Assembly: GCA_963750195.1 (NCBI GenBank)
Contig: CAVVPS010000003.1
Coordinates: 1-64,000 of the forward strand
Reading direction: 5' to 3'
Source of the DNA: AP-15 sp963750195
GTDB lineage: Bacteria; Pseudomonadota; Alphaproteobacteria; ATCC43930; CGMCC-115725
DNA length: 64,000 nt
Shown here piece after piece: positions 7,921 through 16,420 of the stretch (positions within the stretch are counted from its first letter, which is position 1; the number at the start of each line of letters is the position of its first letter). Position numbers and translations under genes: made by a program. The notes beneath the pieces were generated by a model. It saw only the letters and a list, made by a program, of their open reading frames with translations. It did no database searches and was not told where the DNA came from.

Positions 7921-8580
7921 GGCGATAGCGTAGGCATAGGTCTTCGCCATCGGGCCGAAATGTGGCCTTCGACCCCGGACAAAGTGAACAGCGGCACAAA
8001 ATCCGGCGATGATGATCGCGGCGGAAAAAAAGATCGCTCGGTTGACCTCGACGGCAGCGCGAAAGATCGTCCGCAATTTGCCGCCGAGGCCGGCTGCGCG
8101 GGCAATGCCGACTGGCGCCAAGGCCTCGTCTGCCGGACCTGCACGCAGATGCCGGAAGATGTTTTCGACCATGATCACCGTCGCATCGACGACGAGCCCG
8201 AAGTCGATCGCGCCGACCGACAGCAAATTCGCCGATTGCCCGCGCAGGACGGGAATCGTGACGGCAAAGAACAAGGCAAAAGGAATGGTTGTGGCACCGA
8301 TGACCGCGCTGCGAAGATCGCCAAGGAACAGCCACTGCACAAAAAAGATCAAAACGATGCCGAGGATCATATTGTGCAGCACGGTAGAGGTCGTGGCGTC
8401 TATCAGCTCGGTGCGATCGTAGATCTTTTCGATCCGGACGCCGGGGGGAAGGAAATTCGAGGCGTTGAGCTTGGCGAAGCTGACGATGCCGGCGGCGAAC
8501 AGAAACCCCAGCAGTAGGACCATCAGCACCCGCTGCTTCAGCGCAAGGGTGATGATGTGGTTCGTGACCGGCTCGGGCGA
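7921..8580 (-). pseudogene. RND efflux pump (HAE1/CusA-like), internally deleted
   Basis: Begins with a typical pump N-terminus (NHIITLALKQRVL, then TM1), but after FAKLNA jumps to LPPGVRIEKIYDRTELI and TM2-TM4 (GIVLIFFVQWLFLGDLRSA, FGLVVDATVIMVENI with the proton-relay Asp), so about 300 periplasmic residues are absent. It stops at FGPMAKTYAYAIAGA, where it joins the outer-membrane factor; more than half of the pump is missing. A local pair of opposite one-base changes near 7965-8000 shifts FVPLFTLSGVEGHI out of frame. No clear start codon is seen close to the adaptor stop. Confidence 0.7.
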
Positions 8581-8590
8581 GGCGAGCCGA

Positions 8591-9854
8591 TCAGTCGCCG
8601 GCGGCGGCGCGATCGATGAACAAAGTGCCCGAAGTCACGGTCTTTTCCCCGGCGGCGAGCCCGTCCAGCACCTCGATCATGCCGCCGCTGTCCTCGCCGA
8701 TGCGGATCGAGCGCGACACGATTGAGCCATTGTCGCGCGCGAACGAGACCCGGGCGATGTCGCTTTCGTAGACGATCGCGTCCTCGGGCACCGCGGGAGC
8801 CTGGCCGGCAGGCCCGGTGATGATGCTAAAGCGCGCGAACATCAGCGGCTTCAAGGCGCCATCGGGGTTCTCGACATCGGCGCGCACCGGCAAGCGGTGG
8901 GTGTTCGCGTCGATCGACGGCGCGACCCACGAGATCCGCGCCTTAAAGACGCGCTCGGGAAAAGCCAGCACCCTCACTTCGAGCGGCTCGCCGACACGGA
9001 TCAGCGGGCCATCGGCTTCTCTGGCATTGGCGACCAGCCACACTGTCGACAGATCGCCAATCGTGTAAACCGGGGTCGACGCGCCCGACTGAACCGACAG
9101 GATGTTCTGTCCGAGCCCGACCTGGCGCTGCGTCACCGTCCCGCCGATCAGCGCTAGGACATAGGCGACCGGCTCCATCCTATGCGCCGCGCCGTTCTCG
9201 ACCAAAGCGATCTCTTGGTCGCTCTTGCCGAGGATACGCAGGCGGTTGCGCACCGCGGCGAGGGAGATCTCTTGCGCGCGTAGAGCGTTCCGGGCAGAGG
9301 TCAGATCGGCCTGGCTCTGCCGCCAATCCTTGAGCCCCGCCCCCTTGGCGGCATAGAGCGCATGCTGGCGCTGCTCAGCCAGGATTGCAAGATTGAGCTG
9401 CGAGCGCGCGGTCCTTAAGGTCACGGCGGCGGTGACCAGGTCGTTCTGCGCCTGAACGAACTCGGTTAACTCGACCGCCATCAGCGGCGCGGCACGCTCG
9501 ACTTGATCGCCGAGCTTGGCGATCAGCTTAATAACCCTCCCAGAGTATGGCGAGAAGACCGGGGTCGTCAGATCGTCGTCGATTGCAATGTTCCCCTCGG
9601 TCAGCCGCTCGGGACGGAACGTCATCGCCTGCACGGTCGCGACCTTGATCCCGGCCCATTGTTCTCGCGTCGGCCTGAAGCTGCCCAGCTGCGTCTGCCT
9701 TGTCGCGCCCTCCGGCTGGTTCGCCAAGGGTGCAACGACGAGACGGACTCCAAAAACCCCGATGGCGGCAAGCAGAGCCACGATGACGACAATCGGTCAG
9801 CTGCGAGTGGCGGGACAGGCTTTGGTCCGCGGGCGGCGGGCGCGCATCGCTCAT
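8591..9854 (-). pseudogene. RND periplasmic adaptor (membrane fusion protein), one-base frameshift
   Basis: Starts at the ATG at 9854 (MSDARPPPADQ). An extra base near 9797 breaks the frame before the N-terminal anchor IVVIVALLAAIGVFGVRLV; the remaining 396 residues are continuous. They show the adaptor order: lipoyl half (VFSPYSGRVIKLIAKLGDQV), alpha hairpin, second lipoyl half (GTVTQRQVGLGQNI), beta barrel and membrane-proximal end. This is the CusB/CzcB-like group for metals or small toxic compounds. First gene of the efflux operon; the pump and channel genes behind it are collapsed, so there is no working exporter here. Confidence 0.75.
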
Positions 9855-10194
9855 GACTGAGACCCGAGCATGATGGGATCGAAGCCGTGGATTTCGTCGC
9901 GGTTAGCGGAGGATTCGGGGAGACCGTATTCAAGCGTTGACGGTGCTCCACTAGCCCAAACGGCGCCCGAGGGCAACGCCGCGGCGGTGCGGAAAGATCC
10001 TCCTCCCCACTGTCCTGCGCCGTAAAAGGGAAGGCCGCTCAATACTGTAAGCCAACGGCACCTCGACCTCGCTTTCCCCATGGACCATGTCCCTTGCTGA
10101 AGGCGCGCGGGGCGACAGGGAAGAGGCAACAGGAACCATCTGTTAGTTCAGAAAACTCGAAACCAAATTAGCGCGCGGCCGAGCCGCAGCTTGC
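9855..10194. other. Intergenic, no gene seen
   Basis: 340 bp between the adaptor gene (reading left) and the cbt promoter (reading right). Open frames here do not resemble proteins. No terminator is needed because the flanking genes diverge. Confidence 0.5.
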
Positions 10195-10224
10195 TTGACA
10201 TTGCCAAACAGCGCTCTCTATCCT
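10195..10224 (+). promoter_or_regulatory. Promoter of the cbt riboswitch transcript
   Basis: TTGACA at 10195-10200 and TATCCT at 10219-10224, 18 bp apart, directly ahead of the cobalamin aptamer. Good match to sigma70 consensus in the -35 box. Confidence 0.5.
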
Positions 10225-10227
10225 TCG

Positions 10228-10335
10228 CCGCGTCGATACGAAGTGCGGAAGCCGGTGAAAGCCCGGCGCGGTCGCGCCACTGTAATCTGCTCGTGTGCTG
10301 AGGCACCGGGCTGAAGTCAGACCTCCTTCGTGATC
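10228..10335 (+). promoter_or_regulatory. Cobalamin (adenosylcobalamin-type) riboswitch
   Basis: The conserved core is present: GCCGGTGAAAGCCCGGC (10250-10266), then GCGGTCGCGCCACTGTAA (10268-10285), a variable arm, and the B12 box AAGTCAGACC (10313-10322). It lies about 40 bp upstream of cbtB, whose ribosome site AGGAG (10366-10370) may be what it hides when B12 is bound. Cobalt uptake genes under B12 control are an established arrangement in alphaproteobacteria. The identity is secure; the expression platform mechanism is inferred. Confidence 0.9.
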
Positions 10336-10376
10336 GGGCCGACCTCTAGCGGGACGCGAAATCCCAGGAGATCAAA

Positions 10377-10586
10377 ATGACCATCACCAACCTCGCCCCC
10401 TCCGCCCGGCCAGTCGCGATCCCGGTCCGGGAGGTTCTGCCTTGGGCAATTCTCGGTGGCTTGCTTCTGTTGCTGGCGATCTATTTCGTCGGCGCCGAAC
10501 AAGGTGCGACCTCCATCGTCCCCGGAATGTACGTGCACGAGTTCGTGCATGATGGGCGTCATCTGCTTGGATTTCCTTGCCACTGA
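10377..10586 (+). CDS. cbtB: Cobalt transporter subunit CbtB
   Basis: 69 residues with one membrane span (VLPWAILGGLLLLLAIYFVG) and the family's C-terminal histidine-rich metal site (HEFVHDGRHLLGFPCH). The start ATG has AGGAG 6 bp ahead. CbtB works with CbtA in cobalt uptake, known mainly from regulon analyses. Directly controlled by the B12 riboswitch upstream. It appears intact and of normal length, but its partner CbtA is truncated. Confidence 0.88.
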   Translation: MTITNLAPSARPVAIPVREVLPWAILGGLLLLLAIYFVGAEQGATSIVPGMYVHEFVHDGRHLLGFPCH

Positions 10587-10601
10587 GCGAAAGTCTTCGC
10601 G

Positions 10602-11057
10602 ATGGCGGGGGCTTTGCTGCTGCGCGGGATGCTGACCGGCATCGTCGCGGGATTACTGTGCTTCAGCTTTTTGAAGATCGTTGGCGAGCCGCAGGTCGAC
10701 CGCGCGATTACGTTCGAAACCCAGCTTGACGAAGCCAAGGCTAAGGCCGCGGCGCAAGCGTTTATCGCCAAGGGCCTGCCGGCGCCAAAGGAAGAGCCGG
10801 AGCCTGAACTGGTCAGCCGCCGGGTCCAAGCCGGCCTCGGCCTGTTCACCGGCGTCATGGTGTATAACGTGGCCTTCGGCGGCCTGTTCTCGTTGGCTTT
10901 CGCTTTGGCCTATGGCCGGATGGGCGATTTTGGGCCACGGGGTACGTCGGCGGTATTGGCTGTTGTCGGCCTTATTGCGGTCTATATTGTCCCAAACCTC
11001 AAATATCCGGCAAATCCGCCCTCGGTCGGCGACCCGGTGACGATCGGCATGCTCTAG
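10602..11057 (+). pseudogene. cbtA: Cobalt transporter subunit CbtA, 3'-truncated
   Basis: Starts 15 bp after cbtB. Shows the CbtA membrane pattern: LLLRGMLTGIVAGLLCFSF, then LGLFTGVMVYNVAFGGLFSL and SAVLAVVGLIAVYIVPNLKYP ending at PPSVGDPVTIG. The protein is normally over 200 residues with further spans; here the frame stops after ML at residue 151. An IS630 remnant lies 110 bp downstream, so loss of the end through transposon-linked deletion is likely. Probably non-functional, leaving the riboswitch controlling a partial uptake system. Confidence 0.75.
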
Positions 11058-11164
11058 CAATTCAGAGTTGCATCGCTCGGCCTAAAAGGTTAAATCGAAA
11101 AGCGATTTTCACGCATTTGGTTTTGGGACTCAGGATGCTGGCTGGGGTTGTGGGCCAGCATCGA

Positions 11165-11501
11165 ATGGCAAGACCCTATTCACAGGATCTGCTCGATCGG
11201 GTGGTTTCGGCGGTGGCGACCGGTCGCACCTGGCGGGCGACAGCGGCGCTGTTTGGGGTGAGCGTGGCCAGCGTGGTGAAGTGGTCGCAGCGCTGGCGCG
11301 ACTCGCCGAGAAGTCGGATCTGACCTTGCGGGCGGTAGTGGCCGAGTTGGCCGAGCGCGGCACGCCGGCGAACTACGGCGCGGTGTGGCGCTTTTCAGAA
11401 CGAGGGGATCACGTTTAAAAAAAGCCTGCACGCCACGAGCAGGATCGCGCCGACATCGCCCGCCGCCGGACTCGGTGGAAGGCGCATCAGGGCCGGCTTG
11501 C
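11165..11501 (+). pseudogene. IS630-family transposase remnant
   Basis: From the ATG at 11165: MARPYSQDLLDRVVSAV and ATAALFGVSVASVVKWSQRW, the N-terminal helix-turn-helix of IS630 transposases. About 30 residues are then missing and the frame shifts to LARLAEKSDLTLRAVVAELA; it then breaks again before fragments like RRRTRWKAHQG. The DDE catalytic domain is absent. A dead insertion relic lying behind the truncated cbtA. Confidence 0.75.
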
Positions 11502-11523
11502 ATGTCAGAGCCTCGTGGTGGAT

Positions 11524-11550
11524 GGGGGCGCGGACCAAGCCCGCGCCCCC
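11524..11550. terminator. Strong GC hairpin between convergent genes
   Basis: A perfect 10-bp stem (GGGGGCGCGG with CCGCGCCCCC) and a 7-nt loop, without a T run. It lies between the IS630 remnant and the converging DUF1993 gene and could act as a bidirectional terminator. Confidence 0.35.
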
Positions 11551-11637
11551 GAATGACAGTCATCAGCCGTCAGTTTGGATCCTCATCCCGCTTGCGCGGG
11601 AGCGGCGCGTGACTGTTCGAAACCCAAAAATAGATTG

Positions 11638-12147
11638 CTACGACGGCATCGGGCCCATGAAGTCGCGCTTGCCGAGCTCGATGCCGAGCGAGCGCAGGAT
11701 ATTGTAGGCAGTCGTCGTGTGGAAATAAAAATTCGGCATCGCCAAGTGATAAAGATAGAGCTGGGCGCGAAAATGGCGCGGCTGGCCGCCCTGGACAATC
11801 GTTACCTGCAAATCTTCCTTGCCGTCGAGCTGGTCGGGACGCAGGCCTTTCAAGAAATCGATGGTCTTGTCGAGCCGCGACTGCATCTCGGCCCAACTGT
11901 TGTCGATCGCCGGCAACTGCGGCACCTCGACGCCGGCAGCGCGCCCGGCTCCGAACGCATGCTCGCTCGCTTGGCGGACTTGGCGGGCCAAGGTGAACAT
12001 GTCGGGATAGAGCCGCAAATTCAACACGGTGGCCTCATCCCATTTCTTCTCGGTCGCGTGCTTCTGGGCCTTGTCGAGCGTTCCTTTCAAGCCGGTGAGC
12101 AGCTGCAGAAACACCGGCACCGATGCGTGATACATGCTGATGGCCAT
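11638..12147 (-). CDS. DUF1993 family protein
   Basis: 169 residues, full family length. Typical features: MAISMYHASVPVFLQLLTGL at the N-terminus, NLRLYPDMFTLARQVRQASE, the His-containing LYHLAMPNFYFHTTTAYNILR and the ending GIELGKRDFMG. DUF1993 proteins are DinB-like four-helix bundles of unknown activity, probably metal-binding. AGGAGG-like sequence (GAGGAGGACCGCGAC) lies ahead of the start. Stands alone on its strand. Intact. Confidence 0.85.
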   Translation of the reverse strand: MAISMYHASVPVFLQLLTGLKGTLDKAQKHATEKKWDEATVLNLRLYPDMFTLARQVRQASEHAFGAGRAAGVEVPQLPAIDNSWAEMQSRLDKTIDFLKGLRPDQLDGKEDLQVTIVQGGQPRHFRAQLYLYHLAMPNFYFHTTTAYNILRSLGIELGKRDFMGPMPS

Positions 12148-12299
12148 GTCGCGGTCCTCCTCGGGTTGGTAAAGGTGAAGTCCGCCGTATCCTAACTGCG
12201 CTTGCGACCGGCGTGAAGGCGCGATCGGTCGCTGCGAACCGCGGAGCCCTCGACGGTGACGCCGGCGGGATTTAGTCTCTGGCGGTCAAAGCGAGAGGG

Positions 12300-12551
12300 G
12301 TGCCGCGCGTGGCCAGAGAACGGCGTCTCGGAGCGCGTCAGGTCGAGGAGATCTTTCTCGCCTTTGCCGAGGCCATGCGCGAATTGCCGCCCGATATCGA
12401 GGCCGGCTGGCTCGACGCCCAGGGCGATCTCAGGCTCGCGCCCGACATCGCCCGGAAATTGCGCACAGCGCGGCGCGTGCGCCAGTTGCTGCAGGAGTTG
12501 CGGCAGCACGATCGCGAAGATGGTGGCTCCGAAAGCGGAGACACTCGCTAG
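12300..12551 (+). CDS. Small conserved-looking hypothetical protein
   Basis: 83 residues from a GTG. Not recognised. Composition is protein-like: a helical N-terminal half (LGARQVEEIFLAFAEAMREL) and a basic, amphipathic C-terminal half (IARKLRTARRVRQLLQELRQ), without membrane segments. Its stop overlaps the stop of the converging CoA-transferase by 4 bp. Start uncertain. Confidence 0.4.
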   Translation: MPRVARERRLGARQVEEIFLAFAEAMRELPPDIEAGWLDAQGDLRLAPDIARKLRTARRVRQLLQELRQHDREDGGSESGDTR

Positions 12552-13768
12552 CGTCCGTCCTGGCCGGCGACGATCCGATTGTCGTGCAGCCGGCCGATCT
12601 CGGCTTCCGATAGGCCAAGCACCTCAGCGAGAACGAGGTCCGTGTGTTCGCCGAGACGGGGCGCCGGGCACGGAGGCAGGCGTGGTGCAGCCGCAAAGTC
12701 GAGCGGCAGGCCCGGCATCAGGTAAGGCCCGATCCCGGGCTGATCGACCCCGGCAAAGAGTGGGTTGGCCGCCGAGCAGCGCGGGTCATCCCGCACCAGT
12801 TGACGAAAATCCTGGAACTGCCCCCACAGAACCCCGGTCCCGGCGAAGGCTTGGTGGATCTCGTCGAGGCTGCGACCCGCGCACCATCGGCCAAGCAGAG
12901 CGGCGATCATGTCGCGCGCCTCGTAGCGCCCGGCTTCCGTGTCGAGATCGACCTCCATCATCGTTCCGATCATGGCCAGCCGCTCGGTCAGCCCGGTCGC
13001 CTGGCCCAACGCGCGCCATTGCCGCGGTGTCAGCGCGATGATCATGACCCGCCGCCCGTCGGCGGTGGCAAAATCGCGGCCAAAGCTGCCGTAAAGATCG
13101 TTGCCGATCGCCGGCCTTGCGTGACCATTGACCTGGACGTCGCCGATATAGCCGAGGTTGCCGACGGTCGCGAGCATCACGTCCGACAGTGCCGCCGCCA
13201 CCTCCTGACCCTCGCCGGTGCGCGCACGATGGTGCTCCGCCGCCAGCAGGCCGGTCGCGAGATAGAGCCCGGCGGCGATGTCCCAGGCCGGCAGCACGTG
13301 GTTGACCGGCACGCCGCCGCCCGCTCCGGTAACCAACGGAAACCCGCTTGCCGCGTTGACCGTGTAGTCGACCGCGGCCGAACCGTCGCGGTTGCCTGTC
13401 AGGCGCAGCACGATCACATCGGCCCGCTCGGCCTTGAGGCTGGCAAAATCGAGACCGCGCAATGGCGGCAGGTTGCTCAGCAGGATGCCGGCGCCGGGGC
13501 CGGGCGCGGTGACCAGGGCGCGGGCGATCTCGCGCCCCTCGGGCTTGTCGAGCGCCAACGCCAAGGAGCGCTTGGCCTTGTTGAGACCGGCCCAATAGAG
13601 GCTCGCGCCATCCTTGGTGACCGGCCAGCGGCGAAAATCGATGCCGCCGCCGATCGGGTCGATGCGGATCACGTCGGCGCCCATCTGCGCCATCGTCATC
13701 CCGCCCAGCGGAGCGGCGACAAAAGCCGAGATCTCGACGATGCGCAGGTCGTGAAGCAGCCGGTTCAT
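12548..13768 (-). CDS. Family III CoA-transferase, 2-methylfumaryl-CoA isomerase (Mct)-like
   Basis: 406 residues, complete. The whole length resembles Mct of the 3-hydroxypropionate bi-cycle: ISAFVAAPLGGMTMAQMGAD, DPIGGGIDFRRWPVTKDG, VNHVLPAWDIAAGLYLATGL, GNDLYGSFGRDFATADG and QPGIGPYLMPGLPLDF. The family III catalytic Asp is expected in the segment ALSDVMLATVG. Mct moves CoA within 2-methylfumaryl-CoA (C1 to C4). None of the other bi-cycle genes is in view, so here it may act on a related branched unsaturated CoA ester. The regional context is catabolic. Family assignment strong, substrate inferred. Confidence 0.8.
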   Translation of the reverse strand: MNRLLHDLRIVEISAFVAAPLGGMTMAQMGADVIRIDPIGGGIDFRRWPVTKDGASLYWAGLNKAKRSLALALDKPEGREIARALVTAPGPGAGILLSNLPPLRGLDFASLKAERADVIVLRLTGNRDGSAAVDYTVNAASGFPLVTGAGGGVPVNHVLPAWDIAAGLYLATGLLAAEHHRARTGEGQEVAAALSDVMLATVGNLGYIGDVQVNGHARPAIGNDLYGSFGRDFATADGRRVMIIALTPRQWRALGQATGLTERLAMIGTMMEVDLDTEAGRYEARDMIAALLGRWCAGRSLDEIHQAFAGTGVLWGQFQDFRQLVRDDPRCSAANPLFAGVDQPGIGPYLMPGLPLDFAAAPRLPPCPAPRLGEHTDLVLAEVLGLSEAEIGRLHDNRIVAGQDGR

Positions 13769-14324
13769 GCCCCATCCTGGCGAGGCACTGGCGGCCCGGC
13801 AAGGCGTAAAGGGGGAAGCGGCCCCGCAACGGTAAATTCCCGTAGAACCGGGAATTGTGTTGATTTGTGTAGCGGCCGACCCATTCAGTCACCAAAACGG
13901 TACGTTAAATCAAGCCGTTACGTGCAAATTCCCGTCGCCAAGTAATCGGGAATTTTTTCGGCCTAACCGGGAATTTTTTGCCCGGACCGGGAATTGACGG
14001 GAATTGGCGGAGTGGAGACAGGCAAGCGCCACCGCCGCAGAGCGTCTGATAAATCTCGTGCCACGCCAATCCGCCACCTCCCTGTCGGAATGCTCGCGAA
14101 ATCTCCAGCTCGGACCCAGCAGACATCGTAGCGCGGGATTGTGGCGAGAACGCTGTTGGTCCGGGCACCGGGCTCGGGGGTGTCGCGGCTTTGCCGGAGG
14201 CCGTGTCGGCACGTTCCATGCGTCTGCGGCGTCCGGCAACACCCTTGCGCCAGGTTTCCTCAGCGAGAACAATGAGCCGTAAATCGATGAAATCGCGGTC
14301 ACGCCGCCAAGGAGAGAAAGCGCC
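13769..14324. other. 556-bp intergenic region with GGGAATT repeats
   Basis: Between two divergent genes. The left half holds seven GGGAATT/AATTCCC words (listed separately). The right half, 14010-14300, holds open frames on both strands but none resembles a protein. The SDR ribosome site (AAGGAGAG) ends the region. Confidence 0.5.
13835..14006. repeat. Cluster of seven GGGAATT/AATTCCC words
   Basis: AATTCCC at 13836 and 13928, CGGGAATT at about 13848, 13947, 13968, 13987 and 13998. Two copies carry the extended form CGGGAATTTTTT, and adjacent copies are about 20 bp apart, close to two helical turns. Mixed orientation near the left end forms small inverted repeats. Looks like an array of binding sites or iteron-like units; no protein partner is identified. 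Confidence 0.6.
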
Positions 14325-15143
14325 ATGGACCTCGGACTGCAAGGCAAGCATGCGATCGTGACCGGCGGGAGCCGGGGCATCGGCAAAGCCATTGCGCGGG
14401 AATTGGCTCGCGAAGGGGCCGATGTGGCGATCGTGGCGCGGAACCAGGGGGATCTGGAGGCGACGGCGCGGGAGCTGGCCGGCGCGACGAACCGGCGCAT
14501 CGTTCCGCTGGCAGCCGATGTCACCAGCAAGGAGCAGGTGGACCATATGGTCGCCGAGGCGGCGCGGCAACTGGGCGGCCTGCACATCCTGGTCAACAGC
14601 GGGTCCGCGCCAGGGGGCTCGGCCACCGCGACCGGCCCGATCGAAACGGTCATCGACGAGGATTTGATTGAGGATTTCAACGTAAAATATGTCGGAGCGC
14701 TGCGCTGTTCGCGCGCGGTCATCCCGTTCATGAAGACGGCGGGCTGGGGCCGCATCATCAACATCAGCGGTGGCAACGCCCGCAACGCCGGCAATCTCAG
14801 CGGCGGAGCGCGCAATGCCGGCCTGGTGCACATGACAAAAACGCTGGCAGTCCAACTGGGCCGTCATGGGATTACGGTCAATTGCATCCATCCCGGCACG
14901 ACCCGCACCGAGCGCACGCCGAGCCTGCTCGCCGCCCGCGCCACCCAGCTGGGCGTATCCCCGGAAGAGGCGGAGCGCCAGGACTTTGCTCCGGACTCGC
15001 CGCGCGGCAATGCCATCTGCCGCATGGTGGATGCCTCGGAGGTCGGGTTCGTCGCAGTCTTCCTGGCCTCGGAAAAGGCCTGGGCGGTCTCCGGCGAGTT
15101 GGTCTCGGCAAGCGGCGGGGCCGGGCGGTCGGTATATTACTGA
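14325..15143 (+). CDS. SDR-family oxidoreductase lacking the usual Tyr-Lys pair
   Basis: 272 residues, complete, with ribosome site AAGGAG 10 bp ahead. The Rossmann motif is canonical (VTGGSRGIGKAIA), as are the NNAG-position equivalent (LVNSGSAPGG) and the helix ALRCSRAVIPFMKTAGWGRI. At the active site the expected YxxxK reads GGARN in the segment NLSGGARNAGLVHMTK, so the proton-donating Tyr and the Lys are both replaced. This subgroup is probably a divergent dehydrogenase or a non-catalytic NAD-binding protein. The C-terminus (FLASEKAWAVSGELV) is normal, so it is not decay. NAD(P) preference is not clear. Confidence 0.8.
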   Translation: MDLGLQGKHAIVTGGSRGIGKAIARELAREGADVAIVARNQGDLEATARELAGATNRRIVPLAADVTSKEQVDHMVAEAARQLGGLHILVNSGSAPGGSATATGPIETVIDEDLIEDFNVKYVGALRCSRAVIPFMKTAGWGRIINISGGNARNAGNLSGGARNAGLVHMTKTLAVQLGRHGITVNCIHPGTTRTERTPSLLAARATQLGVSPEEAERQDFAPDSPRGNAICRMVDASEVGFVAVFLASEKAWAVSGELVSASGGAGRSVYY

Positions 15144-15292
15144 GCAGAGAAACCGGAGCAGAGGTCGGAGCTAGCGCAGGACCAGCAGGGATAAGGCGCG
15201 TCGGCGACGCAATCGATCACCCTCAGGCTGCTCACCACGCCTGCTCACCCGCAAAGCCCTCCTGTGCAGATCCTGGGCCCTGCTTCAGAGCC

Positions 15293-16168
15293 CTAACGGA
15301 CCGAGTTGTAGACGTCACGCCAACGCTTGATGGCTCCGATGTGGCCGTCCACCGTGTTGAGGTTCGCGCCCATCGTCACGACAGATATGTGGCTCCCGCC
15401 AGCTTCGCGCCACGCCGCAATATCGCCCGGCCACTGGTTGTCTCCGCGACTGTATTGCTGAATAGACTCGAAGCCGAATGCATCGACATCCCTGCCGAGA
15501 TCGCGCAGCTTGGCCTCGATCCCCGCTTTGATTTGGACCGCCTCGGTTTAAGTCCGGCCCGAAAACAGGAAGCCATCACCGATCCTGGCCGCCCGGTCGA
15601 ACGCGGCCTTGCTGAAACCTCCCAGCCAGATCGGGATCTGCCGTTTCGGGCGCGGCAAGATCCCGGCTCTGTCGATCCGGTGGTCGGCGTCCTCATGATT
15701 GACCACGGGCTGTTCCCACAGCTTGCGGATCAAGGCAATCTGCTGCTCCTGCCGCTTGCCGCGACGGCGAAAATGCCTCGACATTTCGAGACCGTCGTAT
15801 TCCACCCAGTTCCAGCCGACCCCGACGCCGAGGCGAAGCCGGCCATCAGAGAACAGGTCAACATCCGCAGCCTGTTTGGCGAACAGGGCCGTCTGTCGCT
15901 GCGGCAGGATGATCACGCCAGTTGTCAGTCCGAGGTTCTTGGTGACGCCGGCGAGGTAGGCGTAGGTGACCAGGGGCTCGTGGAACGGATCGGTTTCTTT
16001 ATAAGGGCCGGTCAACTTCGGTTCTCTGCCGGCATGAACGGCGCCGAGGACATGATCGTAGATCACAACATGGTCGTAACCCAGGTCTTCCGCCGCCTGG
16101 GCAAACGCCTTGACCGCCCCTGTATCGCCGCCAAGTTCGACCTGCGGATAAACCACACCAGCTTTCAT
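15293..16168 (-). pseudogene. LLM-class F420/FMN-dependent oxidoreductase with in-frame stop
   Basis: The ATG at 16168 has a strong AGGAGGT site. The frame gives a normal LLM (luciferase-like) TIM barrel: MKAGVVYPQVELGGD, YDHVVIYDHVLGAVHAGREP, TTGVIILPQRQTALFAKQAA and RLRLGVGVGWNWVEYDGL. A TAA at 15548-15550 stops it after GDGFLFSGRT, yet the same frame continues with good sequence (QIKAGIEAKLRDLGRDVDAF, then SHISVVTMGANL) to 15293, giving the full 291 residues if the stop were sense. So this is a nonsense change, not a frameshift. The missing piece includes the last barrel strands, so the product as read is likely inactive. Confidence 0.75.
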
Positions 16169-16320
16169 CGTACACCTCCTTTTTGATGTGTGAGGTTGTG
16201 AGCCAGATCCGAACCGATCGCGTCCGGTCGAATGCAGCAGCCGCAACACGGACCGCTCCCGCTTTCGTCCTAGGCCTCGCTGCTACAGGCGACCGCATCC
16301 GACGATTTTTGTTCTGATGC

Positions 16321-16375
16321 CGACCCTAGGCCCGTCATACTGGCGCGGGCCTAGGGTCGCTCCCGCGTATGCGGG
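16321..16375. repeat. Two perfect hairpins between divergent genes
   Basis: CGACCCTAGGCCCG (16321-16334) and its exact reverse complement (16346-16359) around an 11-nt loop, followed by CCCGC-GTAT-GCGGG (16362-16375). They lie between the divergent LLM and VOC genes, so they are not terminators; operator or REP-like unit are the options. Confidence 0.6.
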
Positions 16376-16420
16376 CGGAGGCGGCGGGCCGTTCCGTAAT
16401 GCTCACAAGGAGAATTCGAG

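Noticed and set aside
12644..13945. A 433-residue frame on the plus strand
   Set aside because: It is antisense to the complete Mct-like gene, with Arg/Gln-rich composition typical of a shadow frame.
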